Shown in pieces: positions 47,026-56,493 of a stretch of DNA of 64,000 nt. The notes beneath the pieces were generated by a model. The model did no database searches. It was not told the DNA's origin and saw only the letters and a list, made by a program, of their open reading frames with translations. The position numbers and the translations under genes are program-made. Location: assembly GCF_003058055.1 (NCBI RefSeq), contig NZ_QBTZ01000001.1, forward strand, positions 1,490,501 to 1,554,500, written 5' to 3'. Position 1 is the stretch's first letter. The number at the start of each line of letters is the position of its first letter. The stretch is from Acidovorax sp. 107. GTDB taxonomy: Bacteria > Pseudomonadota > Gammaproteobacteria > Burkholderiales > Burkholderiaceae_C.

Positions 47026-48153
47026 TTAAGGCAATGCTGAACAAGTAACGTCATATCCATCGCAAAGCCATTTGAATGCCAAATGGCCCGCAAAGATACT
47101 GTGCTTTGCCCCACAGGGCCTGTTTCGGGAGCCTTTGAGCCCCCTTCGGACCCTTACGGGCACATGTCCCTGCAGGCGCCCTCGGGCAAGGTAGATGTTG
47201 GCCAGCGCCAAGGCCGTGAACGCACGCGTGGCGTTCTTTTGCAGCCCGCGATAGCGCACCTTGGTGAATCCCCACAGGCGCTTTACCACCGCAAAGACAT
47301 GCTCGACCCGAGCGCGCACCCGTGACTTGTTGCGGTTCTTGGCCCGCTGAACTTCGTCCACCTCGCCCGCACGGCGGGTGCGCTGGTTGGTGAAGTCCTT
47401 GGCCCTGGGGGCTTTGCTCGCTATCAGTGTTTTCTGGCCGGCGTAGGCCGAGTCGCCGTACACGCGCTGTTCGTTGCCATGCAGCAGATCGGGCAGCGGA
47501 TGTTTGTCGTGCACGTTGGCCGCCGTCACCACAGCGCTGTGCGCCAGCCCGCTTTGACTGTCCACGCCAATGTGCAGCTTCATGCCGAAATACAATTGCT
47601 GGCCTTTGCGAGTCTAATGCATGTCGGGGTCACGCGCCTTGTCGGCGTTCTTGGTAGAACTGGGCGCTGCGATGATGGTGGCATCCACGATGGTTCCGGT
47701 ATTGACCTTGAAGCCCCGCTCCTGCAATTGCTGGCCTACCTTGGCGAACAAGGCTTCGCCCAGTTTGTGCTCATGGAGCAGTTTGCGCAACTTCAGCAGC
47801 GTGGTGGCATCGGGCACGCGTTCGCGACCCAGGTCAATGCCCACAAAGCGGCGCAGACTGGCGCTGTCATACAGGGCCTGCTCGCACGCCAGATCGGCCA
47901 GGTTGAACCAGTGTTGCAGGAAATGGATGCGCAGCATCCGCTCCAGGCCAATGGGCGGGCGGCCATTGCCTGCCTTGGGGTAGTGCGGCTCTATCACCTG
48001 ACACAGAGCGGCCCATGGCACTATTGTCTGCATGGTCCGCAAGAAATCTTCGCGTCGGGTGGGTTTGCGCGAATGCTCGAATCCGTTGTCTTGATCTGCG
48101 GCCATTGCCAGGGTCTGCTGCTTCATCTGCGGATAACGTTTGACCCCCATCAA
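47026..48153 (-). pseudogene. IS5-family transposase interrupted by an amber codon
   Basis: Residues 1-179 (48153 to 47617) and the following frame are the two halves of one DDE transposase. The DPDMH-stop-TRKGQQLYFGMKLHIGVD junction shows a TAG at 47614-47616 where IS5 relatives have Gln (CAG). The catalytic residues remain readable: Asp in TIVDATII, Asp in VYGDSAYAG and Glu in RARVEHVF. Reading frames on both sides are intact, so the inactivation is a single base change and probably recent; suppression would restore it. Confidence 0.88.
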
Positions 48154-48178
48154 CGGTGGACCTTAATCAGCGTTGCCC
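47029..48178 (-). mobile_element. IS5-family insertion sequence
   Basis: The terminal inverted repeats are AGGCAATGCTGAACAAG (47029-47045) and, in inversion, GGGCAACGCTGATTAAG (ending 48178), matching at 13 of 17 positions. The element is about 1150 bp with one transposase frame, the normal size for the IS5 group. No exact target duplication is seen, so an end may have decayed or one flank has been rearranged. Confidence 0.75.
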
Positions 48179-48248
48179 TAACTATCGAACCTTCATTCGA
48201 GAAATCCCCTGCCGCAAGTGTCTTGGATGCAAGGTTGGACGCATCCTG

Positions 48249-48287
48249 AATGTACATTTGGACGAGCCCTCAATGTACATTTGGACG
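48249..48287. repeat. Direct repeat of 16 bp
   Basis: AATGTACATTTGGACG occurs at 48249-48264 and 48272-48287, 23 bases apart, just right of the IS5 copy. Such tandem end repeats occur at IS21-type element termini, so this may be the scar of another mobile element (inference). Confidence 0.5.
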
Positions 48288-48309
48288 GTAAACGCACCAT
48301 TGCTTTCCC

Positions 48310-48762
48310 ATGCATAGTCCGACCATCCCGTTTCGCCTAGTCTCCACTCAGCGCGAAGAGCAATTGGCTCAATTCAACGCCAGGAAAGAAATTGCTTGGT
48401 TTGGGTTTAGGGGGGCGTTCAAAGAGCCAGGCTTGGCGATCATCAATTTCACCAAAATCGAATCTGGCCTTCAGGGAGGTGGAGGAACCTCCGCAATCAA
48501 TGGCGGTGTTATCGCCGCAGGTTTTGATGCAGCCTTCGTGCTTGCCGGTTTGGGTCACTACGATTCCAAGGTCGTCGTCACTCTGGAGTTGTCGGTCAAA
48601 TTTTTGTCCCTTGCACTTGTCAACGAGTCGCTTGCATTCCAAGCGCATGTGGTTCGATCTGCTAAAAACTTCTCGTTCGCCGAGGGCTTTCTCTCTCAGG
48701 CAGGTACAGGGCCAGCCCAGCATTTGGCAATTGCCACCGCTATGGTGGCGCCTGCGCGCTAG
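48310..48762 (+). CDS. PaaI-like hotdog protein
   Basis: This 150-residue protein has GGTSAINGGVIAAGFDAAFVLAG near residue 58, resembling the catalytic-helix segment of PaaI hotdog thioesterases, followed by strands VVTLELSVKFL and LAFQAHVVR. The usual HGG is replaced by NGG, so activity is uncertain. It lies between the IS5 copy and the metal genes and has lower codon bias than core genes, suggesting acquisition. Confidence 0.6.
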   Translation: MHSPTIPFRLVSTQREEQLAQFNARKEIAWFGFRGAFKEPGLAIINFTKIESGLQGGGGTSAINGGVIAAGFDAAFVLAGLGHYDSKVVVTLELSVKFLSLALVNESLAFQAHVVRSAKNFSFAEGFLSQAGTGPAQHLAIATAMVAPAR

Positions 48763-48934
48763 GCACGCGGCGGGAATGCGCAAGGCGCCAAAGGTGTCCT
48801 TCCCCTCGGCTGAGATGGAGATTTTCGACGGTCGTTCACCCAAGGCGCGAGCGTTCTAACTCGTAGAGACACCACCAGCAATGGGCTCGTTTGCTGCTTT
48901 CCGAGCTTATATGCCGATTGAATTCCGTGAGGCC

Positions 48935-48965
48935 TTGACCTTCCCACCGTGGCAAGGTTCATAGT
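48935..48965 (+). promoter_or_regulatory. CueR/MerR-type promoter with 19-bp spacer
   Basis: The -35 TTGACC (48935-48940) and -10 CATAGT (48960-48965) are 19 bp apart. The 21-bp dyad ACCTTCCCACCGTGGCAAGGT (48938-48958) has one mismatch between halves. This is the layout recognised by copper-sensing MerR relatives. The HMA protein gene starts 31 bases later. Confidence 0.7.
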
Positions 48966-48995
48966 CAAAACGTGAATCAACCAAAGGAGGCTCAC

Positions 48996-49319
48996 ATGGT
49001 CCATATCAATGTTCCTGATATGACGTGCGGCACTTGCGCCCAGCGCATTGGTCGTGCAATAGCTCAGGCCCAACTGCCTGGGGGCGTCGAAGTAGAAATC
49101 GACGTAGCTACACGTCAGGTACGCATCCCGGCGCAAGCCGGAGAAAGCACCGTGGAGCTTGTCCGCTCAGCGATTGAGCGTGCTGGATATAAAGCAGACG
49201 CGGCGGTGAGTCCTGCATCTCGCCGAACAACCGGTGGCTGCTGCTGTGCGTCTCGGCCCGTAGCCCCTGTTGACGTGGATCAAGACGGTGCAAGGCAGAC
49301 GTCGTCATGCTGCAGTTGA
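48996..49319 (+). CDS. HMA-domain metal-binding protein with Cys-rich tail
   Basis: This 107-residue protein has a heavy-metal-associated fold with DMTCGTC (CxxC) near residue 7 and a ferredoxin-like pattern ending SAIERAGYKADAA, then an added tail with GGCCCAS and SSCCS. It probably binds Cu(I) as a chaperone or sink in the cytosol. AAAGGAGG lies before ATG 48996, and a CueR-type promoter lies upstream. The C-terminal cysteine clusters are not part of the standard chaperone. Confidence 0.85.
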   Translation: MVHINVPDMTCGTCAQRIGRAIAQAQLPGGVEVEIDVATRQVRIPAQAGESTVELVRSAIERAGYKADAAVSPASRRTTGGCCCASRPVAPVDVDQDGARQTSSCCS

Positions 49320-49337
49320 ACTACCAAGGAGACCATC

Positions 49338-49841
49338 ATGCGTCTGAACATCGTCGCTGGGCTGTTGACAACCCTATTCGTGGCAGGCTGTGCCGTCGCG
49401 CAATCGCCAAAACCTGAGGACGAACACGCAGGCCACCACCCCGGAGATGCACAGAGCGGCGGCGTCACAACCCAGTCTGCCCCGGCAGCCACTGCCGCGT
49501 CTGCACCGGACGCCTTTGATCGTCAGATGAAGGCGATGCAGGAAATGCACAAAAAAATGCAGGCGGCCAAGACTCCCGCCGAACGCTCAGCGCTGATGGA
49601 GGAGCACATGAAGCTCATGCAGTCAGGCATGGCCACGATGGGCGCGGGTAGTTCTGGTGGCATGGGGATGGGAATGATGCAGCAAGGGGCGCAGACCAAA
49701 CCTGCCATGCCTGCAGCCTCCGGAAACTCGGGTATGGGAGGCATGATGGGCATGCACGCTCAAATGGAGCGCCGTATGGCCATGATGGAGCAGATGATGC
49801 AAATGATGGTGGACCGCCAAGCAGCCATGCCATCCAAGTAG
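49338..49841 (+). CDS. Met/His-rich lipoprotein, probable copper-binding
   Basis: This 167-residue protein has lipobox VAGC near residue 18, so it is a lipid-anchored envelope protein. EDEHAGHHPGD provides His, and the second half is extremely Met-rich (GMGMGMMQQ, GMGGMMGMH, MMEQMMQMMV), a pattern used by periplasmic Cu(I) binders. It follows the HMA gene by 18 bases and likely shares the CueR-type promoter. No named family is recognised. Confidence 0.75.
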   Translation: MRLNIVAGLLTTLFVAGCAVAQSPKPEDEHAGHHPGDAQSGGVTTQSAPAATAASAPDAFDRQMKAMQEMHKKMQAAKTPAERSALMEEHMKLMQSGMATMGAGSSGGMGMGMMQQGAQTKPAMPAASGNSGMGGMMGMHAQMERRMAMMEQMMQMMVDRQAAMPSK

Positions 49842-49916
49842 TCTCACCGCGAACGTTCTTTGCGGGGGAAGCTATCACTATTCCAAACGCTGGTGAGCTG
49901 CGCGAGGCTGGGTGAC

Positions 49917-50846
49917 TCAGTCACTAACCACTGTGCAGTTGCGCCCGAGCGCCTTTGCCCTGTAAACAGCTTCATCAGAGCGTTTTAGCAGCCGGGCGAG
50001 GAAATCCGCTCCGGTTTGGTGTACTGCACATGCCAGCCCGACACTGACCGTTACTGGCCCCGCCAATGAGCGAACCCGTCTGGCGCATTTGTGCACCCGC
50101 TCCGCGATTCGGGCAGCGGCTTCTGCGTCCGCATCAGGTAACCAGAGGACGAATTCTTCCCCGCCGTATCGCGCCACCAGGTCCGAACCACGGGCGCCTG
50201 CCTGTAACTGGCGAGCAAAGTTCACCAGCACCCGGTCGCCCTCGGGATGGCCATGCGCATCGTTGATCCGTTTGAAGTAGTCCACGTCCACCATCAACAA
50301 CGACACGGAACTCTGTCGAGAGGCCGTCCGTTGCCACTCTTGCACGGTCAATTCCAGCGCACGGCGGTTTTTAAGACCTGTAAGCGGATCAGAGAGACTC
50401 AGTTCCGAAAGCTGGCGATTCTGCAATTCAACCTGTTCATTGCTGGCGGCCAAGCGCTGGGCAAGACCCTGGGCCTCTGCACGGGCCTTGATCAACTCGC
50501 CTTCGAAACGGCTGCGTTCGCGGGCCACAAAAAAGGCCCATACGATGTGGTCGCCCGTCTCCAGGCGCTTGCTGACCGCATTGACCATGACAGGAACAGT
50601 CTCGCCGCCAACACCGCGCAGGTGGAGGAATACTTCGCGCGCACTCTTGGCGTGATGCAGCGTGGGAAACAGGTGGGTCTGGCTGAAAATTCGAGAAGCT
50701 GGTGTCAACAGTTCATCCATGGAGTGGCCGAGCCAAAACGCCTCCGTGCCCCCGATCAGGACAAGGAACTCCCTGTTCATCCGCACGATGTGCCCCACCG
50801 GGTCCGTGATCATCATCGCGCAAGGGATGTCATCAACCGCCAGCAT
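49917..50846 (-). CDS. PAS-GGDEF diguanylate cyclase
   Basis: This 309-residue cytosolic protein has a PAS domain at about residues 1-110 (MITDPVGHIVRMNREFLVLIGG, LLTPASRIFSQTHLFPTL, GGETVPVMVNAV), a coiled coil (about 112-150), and GGDEF with DLVARYGGEEFVLWL and RGSD inhibitory site. It should make cyclic di-GMP. It begins 21 bases after the stop of an RsbQ-like hydrolase on the same strand. In B. subtilis RsbQ works with a PAS protein (RsbP), so the PAS domain is the likely receiver of a hydrolase-dependent signal (inference). Confidence 0.88.
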   Translation of the reverse strand: MLAVDDIPCAMMITDPVGHIVRMNREFLVLIGGTEAFWLGHSMDELLTPASRIFSQTHLFPTLHHAKSAREVFLHLRGVGGETVPVMVNAVSKRLETGDHIVWAFFVARERSRFEGELIKARAEAQGLAQRLAASNEQVELQNRQLSELSLSDPLTGLKNRRALELTVQEWQRTASRQSSVSLLMVDVDYFKRINDAHGHPEGDRVLVNFARQLQAGARGSDLVARYGGEEFVLWLPDADAEAAARIAERVHKCARRVRSLAGPVTVSVGLACAVHQTGADFLARLLKRSDEAVYRAKALGRNCTVVSD

Positions 50847-50867
50847 GTTCCGCCCTCTCGGTTTCGC

Positions 50868-51680
50868 TCACGCTAAGGAGAGATATCGCTGCATGGCGGC
50901 CGTCACCAAGTGCGGATGACTCATGTGGGCGCAGTGTCCGGTCACGTCCAGCACTTCCAGCGTGCTGTCCCTGAGCTTCTTGTGCATGTATTCCCCCACC
51001 GAATGGGGCGCCAACGCATCGTTGCCATGCTGCAAGATCAGACTCGGCCGGGTCACGCGTGACAGCTCCTCTCTGGTATCCGCAAAGAAGGTTGCCTGCG
51101 CAAAGATACGAGCCATCGTAGGATCGGTTGAGCAGAAACTCTCGGACAGCTCTCCGCCCAGACTGTCTGCCTGCGGCGCTCCCGCCACAATGGGTGCGAG
51201 GTAGCTGGACCAGCCCATGAAGTTCTGGTCCATGAGGTCCAATAGGCCCTCCAAATCCTGGCGCTCGAACCCTCCAAGGTAGTCCGGAGCGTGATTGATG
51301 TAGCAAGGCGACGGGCCGACCAGAATCAGGCGATCAAAAAGCATAGGTCGCTCGATGGAGGCCAGCAGGCCGATGCTGGCGCTGACCGAATGTCCAACAA
51401 AATGCACTCCGCGCTCGATGCCCAATGCGTCGCATACATCCAGCAGATCTTGCACGTAGCCTTTCAGACTTGCGTACTTCACGGGGTCAAAGGCGGCCAA
51501 GTCTGATTGGCCGCAGCCGACGTAGTCGAACAAGACCTGGTGGCACTTACCTTCAAAGGCCGGAGTGATGTGTCGCCACATATGCTGGCTACACCCAAAG
51601 CCGTGCGCATAGACGAGCACGGGGACGTCCGGGCGAATTGCATCGATCACATGCACGTTGTTGCGCTTACGAATTTCCAC
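50868..51680 (-). CDS. RsbQ-like alpha/beta hydrolase
   Basis: This 270-residue protein aligns along its whole length with B. subtilis RsbQ (269 residues): HGFGCSQHMW, LFDYVGCGQSDLAAFD, VGPSPCYINHAPDYLGGFE, FCSTDP, GHCAHMSHP. The triad Ser98, Asp221, His249 sits exactly two residues after RsbQ Ser96, Asp219, His247. The nucleophile motif reads GHSVSA instead of GHSVGA. GTG 51680 is chosen from the homologous length, with GAAAGAAC upstream. RsbQ belongs to the D14/KAI2 receptor-hydrolase family. The downstream partner here is a PAS-GGDEF protein. Confidence 0.88.
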   Translation of the reverse strand: MEIRKRNNVHVIDAIRPDVPVLVYAHGFGCSQHMWRHITPAFEGKCHQVLFDYVGCGQSDLAAFDPVKYASLKGYVQDLLDVCDALGIERGVHFVGHSVSASIGLLASIERPMLFDRLILVGPSPCYINHAPDYLGGFERQDLEGLLDLMDQNFMGWSSYLAPIVAGAPQADSLGGELSESFCSTDPTMARIFAQATFFADTREELSRVTRPSLILQHGNDALAPHSVGEYMHKKLRDSTLEVLDVTGHCAHMSHPHLVTAAMQRYLSLA

Positions 51681-51820
51681 TGTTGTTCTTTCCGGGCGGT
51701 CAGTCCGCAGATTTTGCACGCCTGACGCTTGCACCGTGCGCAAAATAGCATGCAAGCGTGCGCGATTGGGAGTGAGAAACAACTGGTTTATCGCTAGCAC
51801 CAGCTTGCGCAACGCAGCGT

Positions 51821-54800
51821 TCAGCCTCCAGATGCCTCTGTTTTCACTCTCCTTGGCTTTCGCATCAGCACATAGGCTGCAGGAATCACGAACAAAGAAA
51901 GCAGCGGTGCGGTCACCATACCGCCCAGCATGGGAGCCGCGATGCGGCTCATGACCTCCGAGCCTGTCCCGCTGCTCCACACGATGGGTACCAGGCCCGC
52001 CAGGATGACGGCTACGGTCATGGCCTTGGGCCGGACGCGCAGCACGGCACCTTCGCGGATCGCGTCCAGCAGATCTTCCAGCGTGGGCTGCTTGCCGTCT
52101 GGACATCTCTCTGCGAGTGCCTGCTTGAGGTAGATGAGCATGACCACCCCAAACTCTGCTGCCACCCCTGCCAGGGCAATGAAGCCAACGCCCGTTGCGA
52201 TGGACAAGTTGTAGTTCATCAGGTACAGGAACCAGATACCCCCGGTCAATGCGAACGGCAGTGTCGCCATGATCAGTCCTGCCTCCCCCATGCGTGAGAA
52301 GGTCAAGTACAACAACACGAAGATGATCAGCAAGGTGGCGGGCACGACTACCTTAAGGCGGGCATTGGCCCGCTCCAGGTACTCGAACTGGCCTGAGTAC
52401 GTGATGCTGACCCCGGGCTCCAGCTTGATCTGTCGGCTCACGGCATCGCGCAGGTCATTGGCCACCGATGCCAGATCGCGCCCCCGCACATCGACATACA
52501 CCCAGCCCGATGGGCGGGCGTTCTCGCTCTTGAGCATGGGCGGCCCATCGGTGATGGAGATGCTGGCCACCGTACCCAGCGTGATCTGCTGACCCATGGG
52601 GGTGGAGATGGGCAACTGGGCCAGGCGTTCTGGGGAGTCTCTCCATTCACGCGGATAGCGCAGGTTGATTGGGAAGCGGGCCAGGCCCTCGACCGTTTCA
52701 GAGACGTTTTCTCCACCGATGGCCCCGGAGACCACGGCCTGGATTTCGCTTACGTTCAGCCCGTAGCGCCCTGCGGCCGTGCGGTCGATGCGGACATCGA
52801 CGTAGCGCCCCCCCGTCAGGCGCTCTGCCAACGACGAAGTCACTCCCGGAATGCCCTTGGCGACCTGCTCGACTTGGGCAGCGATCCCGTCGATCACCTT
52901 CAGGTCGTTGCCGGTCACCTTGACCCCGATGGGACTCTTGATGCCGGTGGCCAGCATGTCAATCCGGTTGCGGATGGGTGGAATCCAGATGTTGGACAGG
53001 CCAGGAATCTTGACGGCCTTGTCCAGCTCCTCGATCAGACCCTCGGGCGTCATTCCTGGACGCCATTGGTCTCTGGGCTTGAGCTTCACCGTGGTCTCGA
53101 ACATTTCCAGCGGTGCCGGATCGGTTGCGGTCTCCGCGCGGCCAGCCTTGCCGAAGACGCGCTCGACCTCGGGAACCGTCTTGATCATCCGGTTGCTCAG
53201 TTGCAGAAGCTCCGTCGCCCGCTGTGCCGACAGGCCCGGGAGCGCCGAAGGCATGTACAGCAGATCGCCTTCATCGAGCCTGGGCAGGAACTCGCCCCCC
53301 AGCCGCGAGAGGGGCCAGATCGTGGTCGTCAGCGCTAGCACGGCGATGACCAGGGTAGATTTTGGGCGGTGCAGAACCCACTCCAGGCAAGGCCGGTACA
53401 CGGCGATCAGCGCGCGCGTGATCGGGTTCTTTTGCTCATCTGGGATGCGGCCCCGGATCCAGTAGCCCATCAGGACCGGGATCAGCGTGACCGAGAGGGC
53501 CGCAGCTGCGGCCATCGCGTAGGTCTTAGTGAACGCCAGCGGTCCAAACAGGCGGCCTTCCTGTGCTTCCAGCGTAAAGACGGGCACGAAGGACAAGGTG
53601 ATGATGAGCAGCGAGAAGAACAGCGCGGGGCCTACCTCCTCGGCGGCTTCGGTGATTACCTTCCAGCGCTCTTCCCCCACCAGTTGGCGGTCGGGATGCT
53701 TGTGCTGCCAGGCCTCCAGCTTCTTGTGGGCGTTCTCGATCATCACCACGGCCGCATCAACCATGGCGCCCACTGCGATCGCAATGCCACCCAGAGACAT
53801 GATGTTGGCGTTGATGCCCTGGTAGCGCATCACCAGAAACGCCGCCATGATCCCCAGAGGCAGAGAAATGATGGCGACCAGTGCCGAGCGCAGGTGCCAG
53901 AGGAACAAGACACAGACCACAGCCACCACGATGAACTCCTCCACGAGTTTGGTGGTGAGGTTCTGGATCGCCCGCTCAATGAGCGCACTGCGGTCGTAGG
54001 TTGTGACGATCTCCACGCCCTGGGGCAGGCTGCTTTGCAGCTCGCTGAGCTTGGCCTTGACGGCTTGGATGGTTTCCTGGGCATTCTTGCCCGAGCGCAG
54101 GACCACCACGCCACCGGCCACCTCGCCCTCGCCGTCGAGTTCGGCGATGCCGCGCCGCATCTCTGGCCCGATCTGGAGCGTTGCAACATCGCCCAGGCGC
54201 ACCGGAATCCCGGCGCGAGACACCAGCGGGATGGAACGAAAGTCATCGAGCGTCTTGAGGTAGCCGCTGGCGCGCACCATGTACTCGGCCCCGGACAACT
54301 CCAGCACCGATCCCCCGGTTTCCTGGTTGGCTCCCAGGATGGCCTCGCGCACCTGCCCCTGGGTCAGCCCTTGGGCTGCGAGTTTGATTGGATCAAGCAC
54401 TACCTGGTACTGCTTGACCATGCCGCCCACCGACGCCACTTCCGCGACATTGGGCAGGCTCTTGAGTTCGAACTTCAGAAACCAGTCCTGCAGGGCCCGC
54501 AACTGGGCGAGATCGTTCTTGCCGGTGCGGTCCACCAGCGCATATTGGTAGATCCAGCCGACCCCCGTGGCGTCGGGGCCGAGCGACGATTTGGCCGTGG
54601 CGGGTAGTCGTCCCTGCACCTGGTTCATGTACTCCAGCACGCGGGAACGCGCCCAGTACAAGTCCGTGCCGTCCTCGAACAGGATGTAGACAAACGAGTC
54701 GCCAAAGAACGAGAAGCCGCGCACTGTCTTGGCGCCCGGGACGGACAGCATGGTGGTGGCCAGCGGGTACGTCACCTGGTTTTCCACGATCTGCGGCGCC

Positions 54801-54967
54801 TGGCCGGGATAGGAGGTACGGATGATGACCTGGACATCCGACAAATCAGGGAGAGCGTCCACGGGGGTGCTGCGCACTCCCCACACGCCCCAGGCCGTGA
54901 GCATCACGGTCGCCAGCAGAACCAGGAGTCGGTTCGCCACCGACCAGCGGATCAGACGTGCGATCAT
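51821..54967 (-). CDS. cusA: Copper/heavy-metal efflux RND permease (CusA/CzcA)
   Basis: This 1048-residue HME-RND pump has [28 protein letters not shown] at the N-terminus, characteristic of CusA/SilA, then 12 membrane helices in two sets ([42 protein letters not shown]). It moves Cu(I)/Ag(I) through the adaptor and outer-membrane channel by proton exchange. The ATG overlaps the cusB stop by four bases. The C-terminal end is normal. Confidence 0.93.
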   Translation of the reverse strand: MIARLIRWSVANRLLVLLATVMLTAWGVWGVRSTPVDALPDLSDVQVIIRTSYPGQAPQIVENQVTYPLATTMLSVPGAKTVRGFSFFGDSFVYILFEDGTDLYWARSRVLEYMNQVQGRLPATAKSSLGPDATGVGWIYQYALVDRTGKNDLAQLRALQDWFLKFELKSLPNVAEVASVGGMVKQYQVVLDPIKLAAQGLTQGQVREAILGANQETGGSVLELSGAEYMVRASGYLKTLDDFRSIPLVSRAGIPVRLGDVATLQIGPEMRRGIAELDGEGEVAGGVVVLRSGKNAQETIQAVKAKLSELQSSLPQGVEIVTTYDRSALIERAIQNLTTKLVEEFIVVAVVCVLFLWHLRSALVAIISLPLGIMAAFLVMRYQGINANIMSLGGIAIAVGAMVDAAVVMIENAHKKLEAWQHKHPDRQLVGEERWKVITEAAEEVGPALFFSLLIITLSFVPVFTLEAQEGRLFGPLAFTKTYAMAAAAALSVTLIPVLMGYWIRGRIPDEQKNPITRALIAVYRPCLEWVLHRPKSTLVIAVLALTTTIWPLSRLGGEFLPRLDEGDLLYMPSALPGLSAQRATELLQLSNRMIKTVPEVERVFGKAGRAETATDPAPLEMFETTVKLKPRDQWRPGMTPEGLIEELDKAVKIPGLSNIWIPPIRNRIDMLATGIKSPIGVKVTGNDLKVIDGIAAQVEQVAKGIPGVTSSLAERLTGGRYVDVRIDRTAAGRYGLNVSEIQAVVSGAIGGENVSETVEGLARFPINLRYPREWRDSPERLAQLPISTPMGQQITLGTVASISITDGPPMLKSENARPSGWVYVDVRGRDLASVANDLRDAVSRQIKLEPGVSITYSGQFEYLERANARLKVVVPATLLIIFVLLYLTFSRMGEAGLIMATLPFALTGGIWFLYLMNYNLSIATGVGFIALAGVAAEFGVVMLIYLKQALAERCPDGKQPTLEDLLDAIREGAVLRVRPKAMTVAVILAGLVPIVWSSGTGSEVMSRIAAPMLGGMVTAPLLSLFVIPAAYVLMRKPRRVKTEASGG

Positions 54968-56481
54968 GGCTTGATCCTTTCCACGGCAGTGATCACGAAG
55001 TCCTTGCCTTGCTGCTGGAAGGTGAACTTGACCTGCTGCTCCGGTTTCAGGGCCTTGGCCAGCTCTGGGTTTGCCAGCTTGAATGGCATGGTCATGCCGG
55101 GCCACTTCAGTTCAGGCACGGCCTCGTGGGTAAGGGTCAGCTCGGTTGGCGTGACCTCATCGACCACCCCTCGCACCGTAAAGCTCTTGGACGCCGGAGC
55201 CGCAGAGGCCGAGGAACCCTGTTCAGCGATGGGTTGTGCGCTGCTGCCGGGAGGTTGAGCGGGCATGATGCCTCGCAGGCTGGCTTCCGAGTCGATCAGG
55301 AACTGCGCCGAGGCGACCACCTGCTGCCCTGCGGTGAGTCCGCTTTGAATGACGAGTCGGTCATCGATTTCCGCGCCAAGTTGTACCTGGACGGGGTGGT
55401 ACTTGCCGGGGCCATCCACCACGTAGACCAGCGCCCGCTTGCCGGTGCGGATCACCGCTTCGCTGGGCACCAGCAACGCCGGTTGGGTGCGTCCCGCCAG
55501 GACAATCTGCCCGGACATGCCCGCCTTCAGCCGCTGGGTGGGGTTGGGAAGCTCCAGGCGCACGCGCACCGTGCGGGTGTCCCGGTTGGCCTCCGGGAGG
55601 ATGCTCACGACACGGGCTTTGAGGGTTTCGCCCGGAAACGCGGCCAGGCGCACCTGGGCGTCCTGCCCCAGTTGCAAGGGACCGCTTTGCGCTTCGGGAA
55701 CGGCCGCTTCGATCCAGACGCTGGCCAGACCGTTTACGCGTACGAGACTGGCACCCGCAGAGACCGTCATGCCCTGGCGCACCATCAGTTCGGCCACCAT
55801 CCCTGCTTGTGGGAAGGTCACCGTGTAGCGGCCCTGAGGTTCGCCCGTGCGCTCCACCTGGGCCACGAGCGAGGCAGGCATGCCCAGCAGTGACAACCGA
55901 TGACGCGAAGCGGCCGTCAGCGACTCTTCCTTGAGCGCCCGGACAGCGAGGAACTCGCGCTGCGCAGCCACCCACTCAGGCAGCAGTAAATCGGCCAATG
56001 GCGCGCCTGCGGCCACCACGTCACCCGGGGCCCGGGCATAGACACGCTCCACAAATCCTGCAGAACGCGCCTGGACGATACTCACATCCCGGTCATTGAG
56101 CTGGACCGTGCCCAGCACGTCCACATCGGATCCAATGTCGCGCTGCTCCACCGTGGCGGTGCGCAGGCCGAGGGCTTGCACCGCTTGTGCCGAGACATTC
56201 AAACCGGTGCTTTGTTGTGCGTCCTCATCGGCGTACTTGGGAACCAGCGCCATGTCCATGTAGGGCGACTTGCCTGGCTTGTCGAACTTCTGCGTTGGCA
56301 CCATGGGGTCGTACCAGTACAGCACCTTGCGGTCGGCCTTCGCCGCTTCTGCCGATGGAGGGGTAGCGCCAGATGGATGACTGCTCGCAATGCGCCATTG
56401 GGAGACGCCCCAACCGAGGGCAATGCCAGCAGCCACCAGTGCCACGGCCACAGTGGTCTTCTTGAAAACGGTATTGGTCAT
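54964..56481 (-). CDS. cusB: Copper efflux periplasmic adaptor with fused CusF-like domain
   Basis: This 505-residue membrane-fusion protein has an N-terminal helix ([14 protein letters not shown]), a heavy-metal-binding YDPMVP...[10 protein letters not shown] segment near residue 55, then barrel-sandwich and beta domains of CusB. The last about 75 residues ([33 protein letters not shown]) form a CusF-type Cu(I)/Ag(I) chaperone with Trp and two Met ligands. The fusion removes the need for a separate cusF gene, and none is seen. It is coupled to cusA. Confidence 0.92.
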   Translation of the reverse strand: MTNTVFKKTTVAVALVAAGIALGWGVSQWRIASSHPSGATPPSAEAAKADRKVLYWYDPMVPTQKFDKPGKSPYMDMALVPKYADEDAQQSTGLNVSAQAVQALGLRTATVEQRDIGSDVDVLGTVQLNDRDVSIVQARSAGFVERVYARAPGDVVAAGAPLADLLLPEWVAAQREFLAVRALKEESLTAASRHRLSLLGMPASLVAQVERTGEPQGRYTVTFPQAGMVAELMVRQGMTVSAGASLVRVNGLASVWIEAAVPEAQSGPLQLGQDAQVRLAAFPGETLKARVVSILPEANRDTRTVRVRLELPNPTQRLKAGMSGQIVLAGRTQPALLVPSEAVIRTGKRALVYVVDGPGKYHPVQVQLGAEIDDRLVIQSGLTAGQQVVASAQFLIDSEASLRGIMPAQPPGSSAQPIAEQGSSASAAPASKSFTVRGVVDEVTPTELTLTHEAVPELKWPGMTMPFKLANPELAKALKPEQQVKFTFQQQGKDFVITAVERIKP

Positions 56482-56493
56482 GTGGTTCTCCCT

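Noticed and set aside
47025..48182. Target-site duplication of the IS5 copy
   Set aside because: The flanks CTTA and TAAC/CTAA are similar in type but not identical, so no duplication is claimed.
50868..52106. A 412-codon version of the RsbQ-like gene starting inside cusA
   Set aside because: The extra 140 residues overlap cusA antisense-like sequence and are not part of RsbQ; the 270-residue form matches the family exactly.
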